Both the position numbers and the translations under genes were made by a program. The notes beneath the pieces are model-generated. The model did no database searches and was not told the DNA's origin. It saw only the letters and a list, made by a program, of their open reading frames with translations. 64,000 bases of DNA from NCBI GenBank assembly GCA_036867785.1, contig CP145410.1, positions 310,001 through 374,000 on the forward strand. Direction: 5' to 3'. The stretch is from Plasmodiophora brassicae (taxonomy: Eukaryota; Endomyxa: Phytomyxea; Phytomyxea; Plasmodiophorida). Below are positions 52,242 to 64,000 of this stretch, in pieces (the stretch's first letter is position 1; each line of letters begins with the position of its first letter).

Positions 52242-54380
52242 TCATGAATCGGCCGCGTTGTATAGTGTGGAGGCGAGGGAGTAGTCGAAGATGTAGACGG
52301 GCGTGCACACGGACCTGTCGAGGGCCATGATGTGGCACGGGTTCGACGTGGTGCGGACCAGGTCGAATTCGCGGGCCCAGGTCGCCCGCGATCGGCGGTG
52401 CTCGTCGAGAAGGCTGTCGAGGGATTCGCTGCGATCCAGGACCCGTGTGAGCCGGATGCAGCAGGCTATCGCCCTGTGCCTTGGCCCCTAGGACAATGCG
52501 CGATGCTCAGTCACAGGATGGGTTCCCCCATTGAGATGTCCACCGTACGTGTTGCTGCTGTCGCTGTAGCTTCCTCTGCCTTGTTCTGGGTTGTATCAGC
52601 TGGGAGAATGCCTCCAGTGAACTGCTGAACAGAAGGTCGTACTGGTCGCTCTGCAGTCGACGACGTATTAGTCGGGGTATGCCAGGATCCGGCAGGGGCA
52701 GCAGACGTACCAGCCCATCAAAGGAACCTCGCTCAGCGATGCTACACAGCGTCTTTGGATCAGCTGAGTGAAGCATGAACACGTACCTGTTGATTGATGA
52801 GCAACGTGACCAGCACAACGCTGCATGGGGATCGTACCGGGAACGCTCTTGGGCTGGCATACGATTGCCGACAATGTGACCCACCGGAAGCCCCTGCCGC
52901 CATTGCGCCCAGACCTGGAACCCTGGTCAGATAGGACCGCTGTGCTGAAACGTATGATGTGGCCGTACAGAGTGACGGTGATACGAGAAGATCTTGACGA
53001 TCCGGGATATGATGCACCTGGCAAGCACGTTCAGCTGGCTCGCACCCTGCGCCGGGCGCCAACGCATACGTACGCTGAGGCGCGCGTCGCCATCCCGATG
53101 TCGACTAGGTCCTGACAAGCAGTGAACTCGGGGGAACTTCGAGCCACCTCCTTGAGCAGAACGACGCCCGGCCTGCGTTCGCTTGCAACCAGGCAATGCG
53201 GCGGGACGCTGGAGTACTCCAGCAGCACTTCGCTGATTCGTTGCAACGGAGTCGAGGCAGGTGCCACGACTGCTGGTACGACCGGGCGGTCGCCCTCTGC
53301 CTTCGCCGGCAACGGCATTCCTGCGTCGGGACGCGCCGACAGAGATCGCCCTTCGTCAGTACGTTTCGCCCTGCTACGGTCGCGACGTCGTAATGTTCGG
53401 CGCCTCGCCTGCCGTGTCGGCGTCTGCATTGTGGAGCCGAGGCGCTTCGCCAGCGACTCAAGCCGCTCCTTAGCAGGGACCGGATCAGGTTCGTCGTTGT
53501 GGTCGTGCCCTGTCGGCTCCTCGTTCGACGCAATGCGGTCTAGGCTTGCCACCATCGTGTCGTCGGCGTTCTCGTCCAGAGGAACGTCCGCTGGCGTCTT
53601 GTCGCATACACCCCCGATTGGAACTCCAAGTAGCGAGGAGAAGCGCTCGGCGTAGAGCCTGTAGAAACCGGTTTCGAGGTCGGCGGATGCAGATGTTTCC
53701 GACTTCAGGTACGTGTCGAAGAAACGATCCAGTTGCGGGTCAGGGCGTGCCGCATTGCAGGGGACGGTGTCGGGTAATCGGCGTTTCGGCGACGCCGACC
53801 CGTCCGATCCGGATGAACCAGATAGCCAGGGGAACCTGACGTCGCTCTCCATGTCGCTGGAACGCGACACGTGGCCCCAACAGGGGGTCGAGCTGAAACC
53901 TGAACCAGGCAGGCAGTGCCAGGTGGGGTGCAACGCGCCATTTGTATTGGGACGAACGGCACAACTCGCCCGGATTGTACCGATGCATCGGCCGGGGAAC
54001 AGGTTCCCTACTATGCGCCTTTTGGTCTTCTTCCCAGATTGTCGCTCGAACCACGGCTTGAACTCCACGAAGTGCTTCGCCGCCTCACTTTTCTTCCTAA
54101 TCAACTTCACCGAGCCGTGCCGGGTCTTCTTGTCCCAGGTCCCCGAGAAGTACCAGGGACCACGCCTTCCCTTGACTGGGAACTCGCCACTGATGTCAGC
54201 ACGTACGACTTCTCCGATCTCATTTGCGTCGTCACCCTCGTTCACGACCGCCTGACGCTTACTCTTCCCGACATCGCAGTCCACGACGTTCTTCGAGGCA
54301 CACCTGTGCCTAAGCAGACAGGAATCTGAAGCGGGCCCATCGTTGCAAATCATTGCGCTCTTACTTGCGTTATGGTACAT
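52242..54380 (-). CDS. Large multi-exon protein, unrecognised
   Basis: Exons 53074-54380, 52969-53017, 52915-excluded, 52838-52914, 52549-52786 and 52242-52487 join with agreeing phases over introns of 51-61 nt (53018-53073, 52915-52968, 52787-52837, 52488-52548); total about 638 residues. The N-terminal part has GPWYFSGTWDKKTRHGSV and many Lys/Arg; the middle is disordered and acidic-basic mixed. The C-terminal third is folded, with ACIISRIVKIFSYHRHS, VGHIVGNRMP, YVFMLHSADPKTLCSIAERG and PCHIMALDRSVCTPVYIFDY. I know no family with this combination. Further introns inside the long first exon are possible. Confidence 0.6.
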
Positions 54381-54421
54381 GGGCGATCATCACCCCAGAA
54401 TCTCGCCGAGGGCAAGATTCG

Positions 54422-55360
54422 ATGACGCCTGGAATGGGGGAGTGTGCACCCAGCGGGTCTCCGCCGTCGAAAGGTGCCAAACGACCATCTACACCCGAGC
54501 AACTCGCAGAACCCAGCGTGGTTCTTCGCCGAGCCGACCCACATGCCCGGTTAAAGAAGGGTATAGCGGTCGTGACCGGCGCGGCCCAGATCAAGTCGTT
54601 CAGGAGCACGCGGGCAACGCACCGGCGAACGTCGACGAATTCGTCGGCGAGCGGGGCCGGCGCCAGTCGAGTGAAAGGGCAGAAGGCGCCCGCTCTGCTG
54701 GGCAAGTACCAAGCGCTCTGCGAGACGATCAAGACGAAGTGGGGCGCGATCCTGGCGACCCTCCCGAAATTGCTACAGCACAGCGCTGACCTGTTCGGCG
54801 AGCTGTCGACCCAACCAGAGTGCGATGAAGCCATGCAAGAGTCCCTACAGGACATCGTCCGACTTGTATCCGAGGCAAGCGTTCACACAATATGACACAG
54901 AGTGAGGTCATCTAACCAGCCCCTGTTGCAGGACTGCCTGTCAGGAAAGGCGATGATCGACGAGCTGCAGAGCAGGGTCGATATCCAGACGACGTGGCTG
55001 ACGATGATGTGCAACCAGGGTTATGCGCATATCGGCCTGGGTCACATTGACCAGCTCGAACGGGTGGTCGCCGAGCAGGACCAGTTGATAACGTCGCAGC
55101 GCGGCTGGGTCCAGCTCATGAAAACAGCGACCGACCTGACCAACTCGCACTCGACGTTCCCGAAGGAGGGCGCCGCCCTGCGCTGGGCCTGGCTGCAAAC
55201 CCGGGTGAAATTCGGCGCGTTCGCCCCCCAGAAGGTCTCGATCCGCAAGCGAATCCAACAGATTTTCTTCCGTCGCGTCAAGAACATTCGCCGTGTCAAA
55301 GCCCTACGCGCGGCCGCCTGTCGCGTCAACTTCAGCAGCGAGGGCACCATCACGGCATAG
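54422..55360 (+). CDS. Helical protein, unrecognised
   Basis: Exons 54422-54865 and 54920-55360 give 294 residues; the 54-nt intron ends ACCAG and joins in phase 0. A disordered Ser/Pro/Arg start leads into a helical region (GKYQALCETIKTKWGAI, LPKLLQHSADLFGEL), then a second helical domain (AMIDELQSRVDIQTTWLTMM, IDQLERVVAEQDQLI) and a basic C-terminus (RKRIQQIFFRRVKNIRRVKA). It is head to head with the previous gene, only 41 bases between start codons. Basic tail suggests nucleic-acid or membrane contact; no family recognised. Confidence 0.65.
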
Positions 55361-55651
55361 GCAAGCAATACAACGCTAGCGGAGCGCCACCTGGGTTTGC
55401 TCACTGCGGGATGGTACGTCGCCGTGACACGTCGCCACGTGGAACCCTCAGACTGCGCAGTGCGCAGGGCCCGGCGGGCCGGGGCCACCACATGGACAGA
55501 ACGAGGAAGTCTGCGCGGATCAATGCGCGGCGTCCATTGTCCGACGGAGTCAAGTGCGCCGGCGCAGCCTTACGAGTTACGACGCCCGCGCGCGACGCAC
55601 GTCGAGGGGTTGCACAGGGTTACGGTTGGCGTGGGGACGTCAGGTTAATAT

Positions 55652-56952
55652 ATGGAAGTCGCTGCGGCGGTTGTTCGCTGGCTCCGATGTCTTTGCCGGT
55701 GCCTGACCGTGTTGGCGTCCTGGATGCTGATTGCTATACCGGTGACGGCCGGAATCCCGTTGCTCATCGTGATGTATATCACTGTTAAGCCCCTGGCTCC
55801 TACAGTTACGTCAGTGGACCTGCATATGTGAAGCTCATTTTGACGTGTGCGTTTCTGTAGGTTTGGGCTCAGTTGACAACGGCGCTGTCGGGGTGGTACT
55901 ATTTCTTCTGGGTCATCGACATGGAATTATTAGCGGGCACGAAAGTCGTCTTTACGGGCGACACGCTGCCGTTTAACGAGTCCGTCCTCGTTATTTCCAA
56001 CCACTGCTCTACAATGGATCCGTTCTACATGTTCACCATCGCGGTACGCTACTACACCAATAGCGTCCCTGAATACTGAGTGAGCGTGACAAACCAGGCG
56101 CGAAGGTTCCGTATTGGCAACGTGAAGTTCTTTGCCAAGAAAGTCATCCAATCCTACTTTCCGTTCGGCCCTGCCAGTAGGTTGAGCGTTCCTGTCGTCG
56201 CCGTTCAATTTCGAACATGCATGTGGAACAGTGGCGCTAGTTGACTGTATCTTCATCGATCGGGACTGGACCAGCGATCGAACGAAGATCAATGAAGCCT
56301 TCGAATCGGCCTACAACCATCCAACAGTGAGGGTGCTGTTCAAGTGTGGCGTTTTCGTTTGCAGCTGATAGTTAAAGTGAAGGTTCCTATATGGATGATG
56401 TCGTTCCTGGAAGGCAGGCGAATGTCTGAGGCGAACAAGAAGCAATCGGATCAGTACGCCGCTGAGCATGGCATGCCTATGTTGCACAAGACGCTGTACC
56501 CTCGAACCAAAGGATTATGGGCGATCATCTCTGGAGCAGGACCACTTCTTGATGCGGTCTACGATGTGACGCTTAAGTTCCCAGTAGGTCCACTGATGTC
56601 ATACGCCTCGACCGCGACGGTGACGGTGTTGCAGAAAGGAGCGCCCTCAGTTATAGAGTTCTTCGCAGGTGGGCCGAAGGCTGAAGTGCACATGCACGTC
56701 AGGCGAATTCCCATTGCCGATATACCCGCTGGGTCGATCGACGAGTTGAAACCGTGGCTGTACGCGTTATGGAAATCCAAGGACGACCTGCTCATGGCCT
56801 TCGAGCAAGATGGCAGGTTCCCGGGACCAGTCGTCGAGGAACCTCTCTCCGTCTGCAGACACTGGACAGGGTGTGTCCTTCATGGTCTCTTAGACGAAAG
56901 ACGGTTCAAAGATCGATCGGTCCGTAAAGACGTGGCGGCACCGGCATCGTGA
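55652..56952 (+). CDS. Lysophospholipid acyltransferase (LPLAT/AGPAT family)
   Basis: Transfers acyl groups to lysophosphatidic acid or a related lysolipid at the ER. The start MEVAAAVVRWLRCLCRCL leads into a transmembrane helix. Exons then give NHCSTMDPFY (the H-x4-D catalytic motif), RIGNVKFFAKKVIQSYFPFG, IFIDRDWTSDRTKI, a degenerate second motif SFLEGRRMS where the family has FPEGTR, and LYPRTKGL. A later intron (GTAGGT at 56581 to TTGCAG) is a multiple of three. The closest relatives by motif order are the plant LPAT2/animal AGPAT3-5 and LCLAT1 group. Exon limits near 56330-56390 are uncertain. Confidence 0.8.
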
Positions 56953-57118
56953 GCAGTGTCCAAGTACTTAGGCGCTGATACGATGAGGTTGCCACAATAC
57001 GATGGTCTGACTGATATAAAAGACACATCTACCTACTCAGCAGCAAATAGGACGTCGATTGGACATACTGGAGGATTCATTAGTATCTAGTGCCCAGGAT
57101 GGGCATAGATCAGAGCCG

Positions 57119-60100
57119 TTATTCCTTCTTGCGGGGCAGGCGCTGGTGTGCAGTGATGCGATCGCCCAGACTGAGAGCAATGCCCTGTGTCTTCGATCGA
57201 ATGCGAATGTAACCCGCAATGGCTCCGGTGGACTGCTTTTCGACAGAGACGTTGACAAGCGCATCTTCGCCAAAGATCGACCTGGCATACAGGTTGACGG
57301 CAAGGAAATCGCATCCGCCGGAAAGAAGGCCGCGCTCAGTGAGGCAGTTCATGTTCGCGAGGTCAGTGACGTGCTGAACGTACTCTTCCAGGTCTTGGAT
57401 GTCGGTGTTAACAGGAACCTTGTTCTCCCATTCAAATTCGGCCCACATCGTTCGGAAGTCAGCGTCGGTACATATCGCGGGGACAATGTAGTCCATGATG
57501 TCCAGGTGGACTGAATTCATAACAACAAGCTGACGCTCCGTGATGCCGCTCGCGTCGTAGGCGATGTTGCCGAAGATGATCCCGGATTCCGTAGAGGAAA
57601 CCTTGATGACTGCCTGGATTGTAACGGATCCATACGGCGCGATCGTGTGGCCCTGCGGACGCTCCACAAGTTTAAGGTCGCCGGATGTGGTCAGCTCAAC
57701 GACAACGTTCTGAAGCGTTCTCTGTGTCTGGTTGATGATCAAGATGTCGAGAACTATGTCGTACTGGTGGACCGTTACATAGGCTTCTCCATACACTGGG
57801 TCGCTGAAGCCAGTGAGCTGGAAAACACGGTTCAGCCGAGTGGATCCACTCTCGCCTAACTCGGTATTTCTACACGTCATCGTTCAGGGACGGAGGGCTT
57901 AACGGTTCGACGGAAAATCTTACCCGATAGCTTTGCTGACATCAACTTCGTCATCGAAATCGAGCTCACCCAAACCAGTCTTGGGTTTGAGTTGACGAAT
58001 AGACAAACCTTCATCAAACTGCGTCTTTGGAATTTCCGGTTTCTTGGTAGCATCTGAAAGAGAACGGCGCTCTTTCAACATCTCCACGAAGACTTCGCGG
58101 CACTGCTTCAGAAACACGTCGGAATAGGATGTCGGGTCTAGAAGAACGTGAATGCACCGCGAGATTCGATCAACAGAGTCTTGGTCAATTGGCGATGCAC
58201 ACCCTGGGGACAAGCCATAGCGAAGGATTGTTGCCATGGCCATCATCGCGTGCGATATCGACACATTCGATTGTGGTGAACCGAGTCCCAGCATAGACAC
58301 CTCGCGTAATGCTATGATTGAAACGATCAGCCATAATCAGGCGAAAAGAATCACGGCAATACCTAGTTTAGCCAGGGTATTGCAGAGGGCAGTAGCCAGG
58401 AAATAATCGCCATCTTTGATGAGTGCGTGAAGTGTCGTAGCATTGCCTTCGCGAATCAGCATAAGCGACAGAACACGCAGGAAGAGATAAAATAGCACTA
58501 CCAATTTCAGCAGTGGCACTGTCGGGCACCATACCAGGAGCCTCGAGAACACTTTGCTGCGCGTAAGTCCCATCCGGAAGAATGACTGGACGACTGGCAA
58601 ATGCTGCTGTTGGGGTTTCCTCAGCGTTCTCCTCGTCCACCGAAGGCAGAGCGCCCTTCTGTGTCTCATCGACGAATGGAATTGGAGCAAGCGATGTCAT
58701 AATCGCCGATTTAGCAATGGCTACAACCAGGCGTAAATCGACATGGATAGTTAGGCAGAAAATGGATTGCACAAACCGATGGATTCTTTGTCGACGGCGA
58801 ACTCGCCAATTATCCACAACGCGACACGATAGACAAGGGAAAGCTTGATTTCAGAGAAGCTCTCGACAAGTTTTTCCAGAATAGTGACACGCAGCTAGGC
58901 AGACCGTAATGAGTAATGTAACGACAAATAGCAGACTCTAGTCCTACATGCTCGTATTCTTGGATGATTCCGCGTACGAAGTACATAACGTCCAAAGCGC
59001 TCTAGACATCCCGTTAATACGCAACCGTCCAACGACAACACGGAGACCCACGTTTCCCTGGTCGTTACCGACGAAGTTTAACAGAAGAAGAGCAACGGTG
59101 TTTGCGACAATTGGGAAGCTAACAGCACATTCATAGATAGCCTCAACTGAACGATAAGGGACATACGTCAGCGATGATTCTGACAAACCTAGGTTGGTGC
59201 CTTACCTAAAAGACCGCGATACTGCACAGCCAGCGTGTCGTTGGAAACTTCGGTTGCCAGAATTTCTTTTTTCAAGAAGTTGACGACATCGTGGGCGTTC
59301 CTGTGTGACACAAGCCGGCGCGCAATAGCCAGAGTCTTCTTTCGAATGTCGTGATTAGGAGTAGTGACAGTACGAAGAATATCCATAATGGATTCCTGCA
59401 AGATCTTCTCATGACGACCTTGAAGAGACTCCAGTTTGTCGAGTATAATGAGCTTGACGTTGTGGTCGGCCTCTGCAGCCAGCAGGAGAGACAAAGTCGA
59501 GACGCAAGCTCGAACAGCAGTTGGAGAACTCGACAAAGTCAACAGGGTATTTGCGGCTTCGTATGCCACAGTGTTCGATTCCGAGTTGAGCAACGAAAAT
59601 ATGCACCGGATGTACTTGGCCTTCGCAGCAGGGTCACCACGGCATACTTTTCGAACCAGTTCAAGAACAGCCATCTGGAAACTTTCCCCGAACGATGGAA
59701 TCGACGGAAGAACGGAGTCCAAGTATTGGACAGCGCGATCGGTATCGCAATGAAACAACATGAGAAACGCATTTCGCTTCGCCTGCATATTTGGTTCCGT
59801 CATCAGCAACTTCACCATCATATCAGGCGCATCCGGGATCAGATCAGGAAAGTTCTGCATGTCCTTCAGAACCCGTTCAGTTCACATTCTATACCGAACC
59901 GACCTGATAGATTTCGAACACTGCCAATACAGCGTTTTTGCGAACATACGAATGGCGATGCTCCAGGTTAGCGGTAATTACCGGAATAAGGGATTCGAGA
60001 ATTTCAGGGTGTTTGATCTTGCAGATAAGTCGCAAGGTCGACCCTCGAATGTACTCGTTGGGACTCTCAAGATCGTTTCGGATGTAATTGCTAAATGCCA

Positions 60101-60513
60101 TAATAAGGAAATATGGACTATACCAGGCATTTGGCGAGCACATGATCTTACCAGACGAGAATCATTTCAGGCAGCAGAGCGCCGTTAGCGTCCGTCATAT
60201 CGATGCACTCCCAGAAAATCAGTAGAATCTTCTTCAATGGCTCGTCATCGCATTGCAGGCATGATTTAATGACAGGCATGAGCATGTTTCGTTGTGGTTC
60301 GCCATTAAGCGTCAATAAGATAATCTGGAAGAAGCATCAACGGGACGAAGGAAAACATAAGCAGATGCCGCCGCGCCATACTTGTTTCAGTGCGGCCTTC
60401 TTGTCATCGATATTGGCGCTGTCGAGCTTGGCCCGAATATCACTCGACTTGAGCGACCCGACGTCATCGCTGTGGATCAGTACAGTGCACTGCACGTCGA
60501 CTGCAGATGCCAT
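57119..60513 (-). CDS. COPB1: Coatomer subunit beta (beta-COP)
   Basis: Core subunit of the COPI coat for Golgi-to-ER and intra-Golgi transport. Starts [17 protein letters not shown] at 60513 and is cut by about ten short introns. The adaptin-like helical part has [52 protein letters not shown] and [15 protein letters not shown]; a linker with [10 protein letters not shown] follows. The C-terminal appendage is intact: [39 protein letters not shown] and the closing [18 protein letters not shown]. Coverage is complete from both ends, so I read it as a full-length gene of roughly 940 residues. Confidence 0.93.
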
Positions 60514-60831
60514 GACCAACCCAACTCAGCGATTGGCGATTGCGGATAAACCAAGCCCACCAAAAAACGAGTTCGCGACTGTCCTAATTTCCGACAACGG
60601 CGTTTTGGAGGTCGCGGCCCGTCACTGATTCGTGAAATCGCAGTACAGTAAGTAGGTACATGCCATGGTACATGCTAACATGCAGTAATGTCAGCAACGA
60701 TAGATAACAACCCGCCGTTTTGCTATTAAGAATACACGGTAGCACAAGATTTCAGTGTTGTACGGTACGTATGTATTATAGTATGGTGCCATGGGGCTGA
60801 GACCTTGAGTGCGCCACGGCGTTCTTCCGCA

Positions 60832-61313
60832 ATGGCAATGAGCGACGACGAGACGCGCTCGCCCGTCCGGCGAACCAGGGGTCGCGGCCATCATCGCAAG
60901 ACAGACGACTACGATGAGCGGTACAAAGGCCCCGCCGGTCAGTTCGAGTCGGTCGCTGGCAAATCGTCCGCTGCCGGTGCACCGTTGCCTTGTACGTCCC
61001 TTGCTTCTGTGATGCGTAACGAAATTTCACCATTCGCATCGCAGCTGTTGAGGGATGGATCATTATCGTAACGAACGTCCATGAAGAGGCCCAGGAAGAC
61101 GATATCTATGATCGATTCGCTGACTATGGCGAGATTAAGCAGCTTCACCTGAACCTCGACAGGCAGACCGGTTTCGTTAAAGGCTATGCGTTGATCGAGT
61201 ATGGGACCTCTGAAGAAGCCGAGCATGCCATCAAGGCGGAGAACAACAAGATGCTGCTCGAGCAGAAGATCCACGTCGACTGGGCGTTTAAATCCCCCAG
61301 TGGTCGCCGTTGA
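60832..61313 (+). CDS. RBM8A: Exon-junction complex RNA-binding protein Y14
   Basis: Marks spliced mRNA together with Mago. Exons 60832-60991 and 61045-61313 with a 53-nt intron give 142 residues. An RG-rich and acidic start with [10 protein letters not shown] is followed by one [15 protein letters not shown] (RNP2), the loop [23 protein letters not shown] (RNP1, degenerate as in all Y14 because this face binds Mago), and HVDWAF. The Arg/Ser tail of animal Y14 is absent; the protein ends SGRR. Its presence fits an intron-rich genome. Confidence 0.95.
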
Positions 61314-61362
61314 CCTGCCTCCATAAGTACACTTGAGCGACACTGATGTATGTAGGTATTAG

Positions 61363-62418
61363 TTACGCGCAACTCAATCTTCGAACAGCCTCGAGCGTCT
61401 CCCGGCACGCCATCTCTACGTCAGGACGCTCGTGGTCTTCCTCGGCATCCATACGTTCTTGAACTAGAGCAGCGCATCGGCGGGAGGCGTTTGTCGTTAC
61501 CCACGGGCACCATGGCCTATGCTCATGGACAACGTCGAACTGGACTTGATCCGGCCTCCTTGGCGACGATGGCCTGGAGATGACCATCGCATTGCCGAAG
61601 ATATCCAGACCCGAGGATGGCAGTTCGCAAACACTAGAGACCCGTTCGCCAATTCGGAATATAGCGGGAGGAGATTCATCTTGAGAGGCGCGACATTTCC
61701 GCTTCACCGTCGGTTCCGTTCCGGGCGATGATAGTGCTCGCCGCTTGCCAACCATCCTATGGCCCGTGGACGCCGTCTTGGGACCTATCGGCACAGAGCG
61801 TCCACATACGCTGCATTCGATGACGTAACGCAACGTAGGTGACAATCGCCATCCATGCACAGCAAGGGCCTGCAGAACATCGGGATTCGCATCTCTAGCA
61901 GCAACTAGTTCTCGAATTTCATGCGCATCAGGGTTGAAAGATTCCAGACGAGCACGATAATCTCGCAAGATCGACATTGAATCGACAGGAAGAACGCGCG
62001 CTGGTGATCCGATGGGCACGCCGCTGAAAGGACAGCTCCGGGAATGACGATTGGGCAACGTCTATACGGCACATTACGACGCGAGCAACACGCCAGCATA
62101 TTACGGCGGGCTGACCTGTGCAATTTGCTGGATAAACGCGGTGCGTGCGTGCCCATGCAAACGCTCGCTGGGTTGAACCAGAGCGCGTCGATGACAATAG
62201 CCGCACTCTAGCGCGTTGACACCGACGCAGCGCCAACCGCGCGCGCACAGTACCAGCGGTGACAGTTGCGCGTCATGCCGCCACCGATCGACCCGGAACG
62301 ACCGCAGCGCGTCCAGCACATTGGTGCCGGGCGGCGGCGCCAACGATGCGGCCAGCGACGATCGCACAGAGTCGCGCGCTTCCCGCCACCGTACCGCGTC
62401 GTCCGGTTCGGAAGCCAT
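61363..62418 (-). CDS. C3HC zinc-finger protein (NIPA/ZC3HC1, Rsm1 type)
   Basis: Exons 62116-62418 and 61363-62061, intron 54 nt, give 333 residues. The first finger is built across the intron: LSPLVLCARGWRC, LECGYCHRRA, then H and C in HSRSCPFS. Residues after it (SMSILRDYRARLESF) match the Rsm1-like middle; a second Cys set follows as CSVCGRSV with an RRPW-W-like HRPWCPW near the C-terminus. Members act in nuclear pore basket assembly or as F-box-like adaptors. A Lys/Arg cluster (TVKRKCR) may be a nuclear signal. Confidence 0.78.
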
Positions 62419-62671
62419 TGTGCGCGGTCCGCCTGTCAGTGACTGCTGCCACGACGGCCCACTGCGGTCCGCTCCTCGCGTGTCGTCAGGCGACTGCAGG
62501 ATCACTTGGGGGGACAGATTTTCGAATGGCGCCAAAAGGTTTACTGTGACGCGGCAATGACGGGGCCCATGTTCGCGTGCCTTCTCGAACGTGGCGACGG
62601 AGGCGGCTGCTGTCACGGGCGGTGACGCTGCGTATTGCGGTGATGGAGCGCATTGTGCTTATCGAAGGAGC

Positions 62672-64000
62672 ATGGCTACACCGGCAGACTGCGTCGCGTC
62701 TGATGATGCATCGTCGGCGTCGCCGCACGTCCCCGTGTACATTCATCGTACGCGCTCGCAGATCTTCGTAAGGCGTGGCATGGGATTACGCGATCCCGCC
62801 AAGTCCGACGGTGGATTGTCTTGGTAGAAGTACACAGAGGACGTGAATCAGCCGGAGCCGTTGCAGGATGTGCAGGATGCCGAAGACGACATCCGCCTGC
62901 GAATGAACCGGCATAGCGCTCGTCATCTGTCGAGCGACGTCGTGGCGATGCAGACCGTCTGGTCTTCTATCAATACGGCGAATGACGCGACGAAACCAAG
63001 CCGGGCCCCGATCGGCATTGTCAAGAGCAACCACTCGCTTGTGGAATTCGAGCCCGTTGCCGGTTCGTCGATACGGTCCAAGGTCCCCAGTCTCCACGAC
63101 GTTCGGCTGTCGTGGGGCGAGCGTCCTCGCAACGTTCTCGTTGTACTCAAGCGAGGCCTGTCCGCCGCACGTGTTGTTCTACTGGAGTTAGCGGTCTGGC
63201 TCATCGAGGTCCAGAAGATTAACGTGATCGTAGAGCCAACGGTGAAGGCCGACGTGGAACCTGACGTTGCCCAGCGTCTGTCGTCGTGGGATGGCGACGA
63301 AGCCAAGAAGCGAATTCTGTCAACAGCGGATCTGGTGGTCATCCTGGGCGGAGACGGCACAATCCTCTGGACGAGCCAACTGTTTCATGGAGCTCGATCC
63401 GGTGATATACCCCCCATCATGGCGTTCGCCATGGGCACCCTCGGGTTCATGACCCCATTCCAGGTTGCGGACTGGAAGGGCGATCTCACACACGTCATTG
63501 AAACGTGCCCGGGCATATCGCTCCGGGATCGTTTGGTCTGTAGACATTACGAAAAGGTAACGCCAGTTTGGACGCAAGCGATCACCTTTACCCACGTTCA
63601 CGTAGGACGATGATCCGAATCGGGCTTCTCCTCAGCACGAGTATTCCGTCGTCAACGAAATCTGCATTGATCGAGGTGGCGAGCAGGCGCTGACCAATAT
63701 CGAATGTTTCGCCGATGGCCATTTCGTCACTCGAATTCGCGCCGATGGCGTTATTGTTTCGACCCCAACTGGGTCCACTGCCTGTTAGACAGCGCGTGCT
63801 CCCCACAACCTCTGCTCGCGAAAGTGACGTCGCCATTGCAGATTCACTTTCATGCGGTGCGAGCATCGTTCACCCATCGTGCCGGTCGATCCTGTTGACG
63901 GCGATATGCCCTCACAGCCTCAGTTTCCGTCCCATCGTCTTCTCGGCCGGTGTGACCATTACACTGCGATCACAGTTGCCGGCGTCGGCCACGTTCGATG
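62672..64000 (+). CDS. NADK: NAD kinase (runs off the right edge)
   Basis: Phosphorylates NAD to NADP. Exons 62672-62767, 62828-63556, 63606-63783 and 63842 to the window end, all in phase with introns of 60, 49 and 58 nt. The ATP/NAD site GGDGTILWTSQLF is followed by MAFAMGTLGF, the exon junction VVNEICIDRGG, and VIVSTPTGSTAY rebuilt across the last intron, then ICPHSLSFRPIV. The N-terminal arm (about 85 residues) is non-catalytic and lacks an obvious targeting peptide. The final 50 or so residues lie outside the window. Confidence 0.95.

Noticed and set aside
1-64000. CRISPR arrays, bacterial operons, tRNA or rRNA genes
   Set aside because: The spaced GGATCA units at 12.6 and 13.9 kb are tandem subrepeats without unique spacers, genes are spliced and eukaryotic, and I recognised no tRNA cloverleaf or rRNA segment.

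Overview
This 64 kb window is nuclear DNA of a GC-rich, gene-dense protist. It carries about 35 protein genes on both strands, usually only tens to a few hundred bases apart. Most housekeeping genes are cut by very short GT-AG introns, mostly 48-68 nt. Where I could follow the splicing, exon phases agree and the joined proteins match known eukaryotic families, with the standard stop codons. The style (short introns, high GC, amino-sugar genes, a chromodomain LTR element, secreted repeat proteins) suggests a plasmodiophorid or a similar rhizarian. That placement is my impression and is not proven by the sequence.

Layout. 1-12.5 kb: end of tRNA-splicing endonuclease subunit SEN15, NEDD8-conjugating enzyme UBC12, Mediator MED4, mitochondrial ATP synthase subunit f, a DH-PH Rho exchange factor, a START-like protein, glucosamine-6-phosphate synthase with an N-terminal extension, small membrane proteins and a chromodomain protein. 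12.6-20 kb: a 1.5 kb element with long terminal inverted repeats, then a whole-looking Ty3/Gypsy chromovirus with identical LTRs. 20-28 kb: a coiled-coil protein, the mitochondrial citrate carrier (with a 12-nt microexon), ETHE1 persulfide dioxygenase, a MED22-like protein, a Cys-rich DUF6729-like protein and N-acetylglucosamine kinase. 28-43 kb: a mostly intron-free block with a CTC1-like OB-fold protein, an SPFH membrane protein and three secretory-pathway genes, one of them a 1,862-residue tyrosinase-like protein with a giant repeat tract; an EF-hand gene inside the block does have introns. 43-64 kb: enoyl-CoA hydratase, RNA polymerase III largest subunit, a small heat-shock protein, three unrecognised genes, an acyltransferase, beta-COP, the exon-junction protein Y14, an NIPA-type zinc-finger protein and NAD kinase, which runs off the right edge.

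The genes do not form one pathway. Themes that recur are the transcription machinery (MED4, possibly MED22, RNA polymerase III), mitochondrial metabolism (ATP synthase f, citrate carrier, ETHE1, enoyl-CoA hydratase), amino-sugar metabolism (GFAT and NAGK) and secretion (beta-COP, secreted proteins). Gene models below were spliced by eye; exon limits are given where the phases work, and uncertain models are marked.
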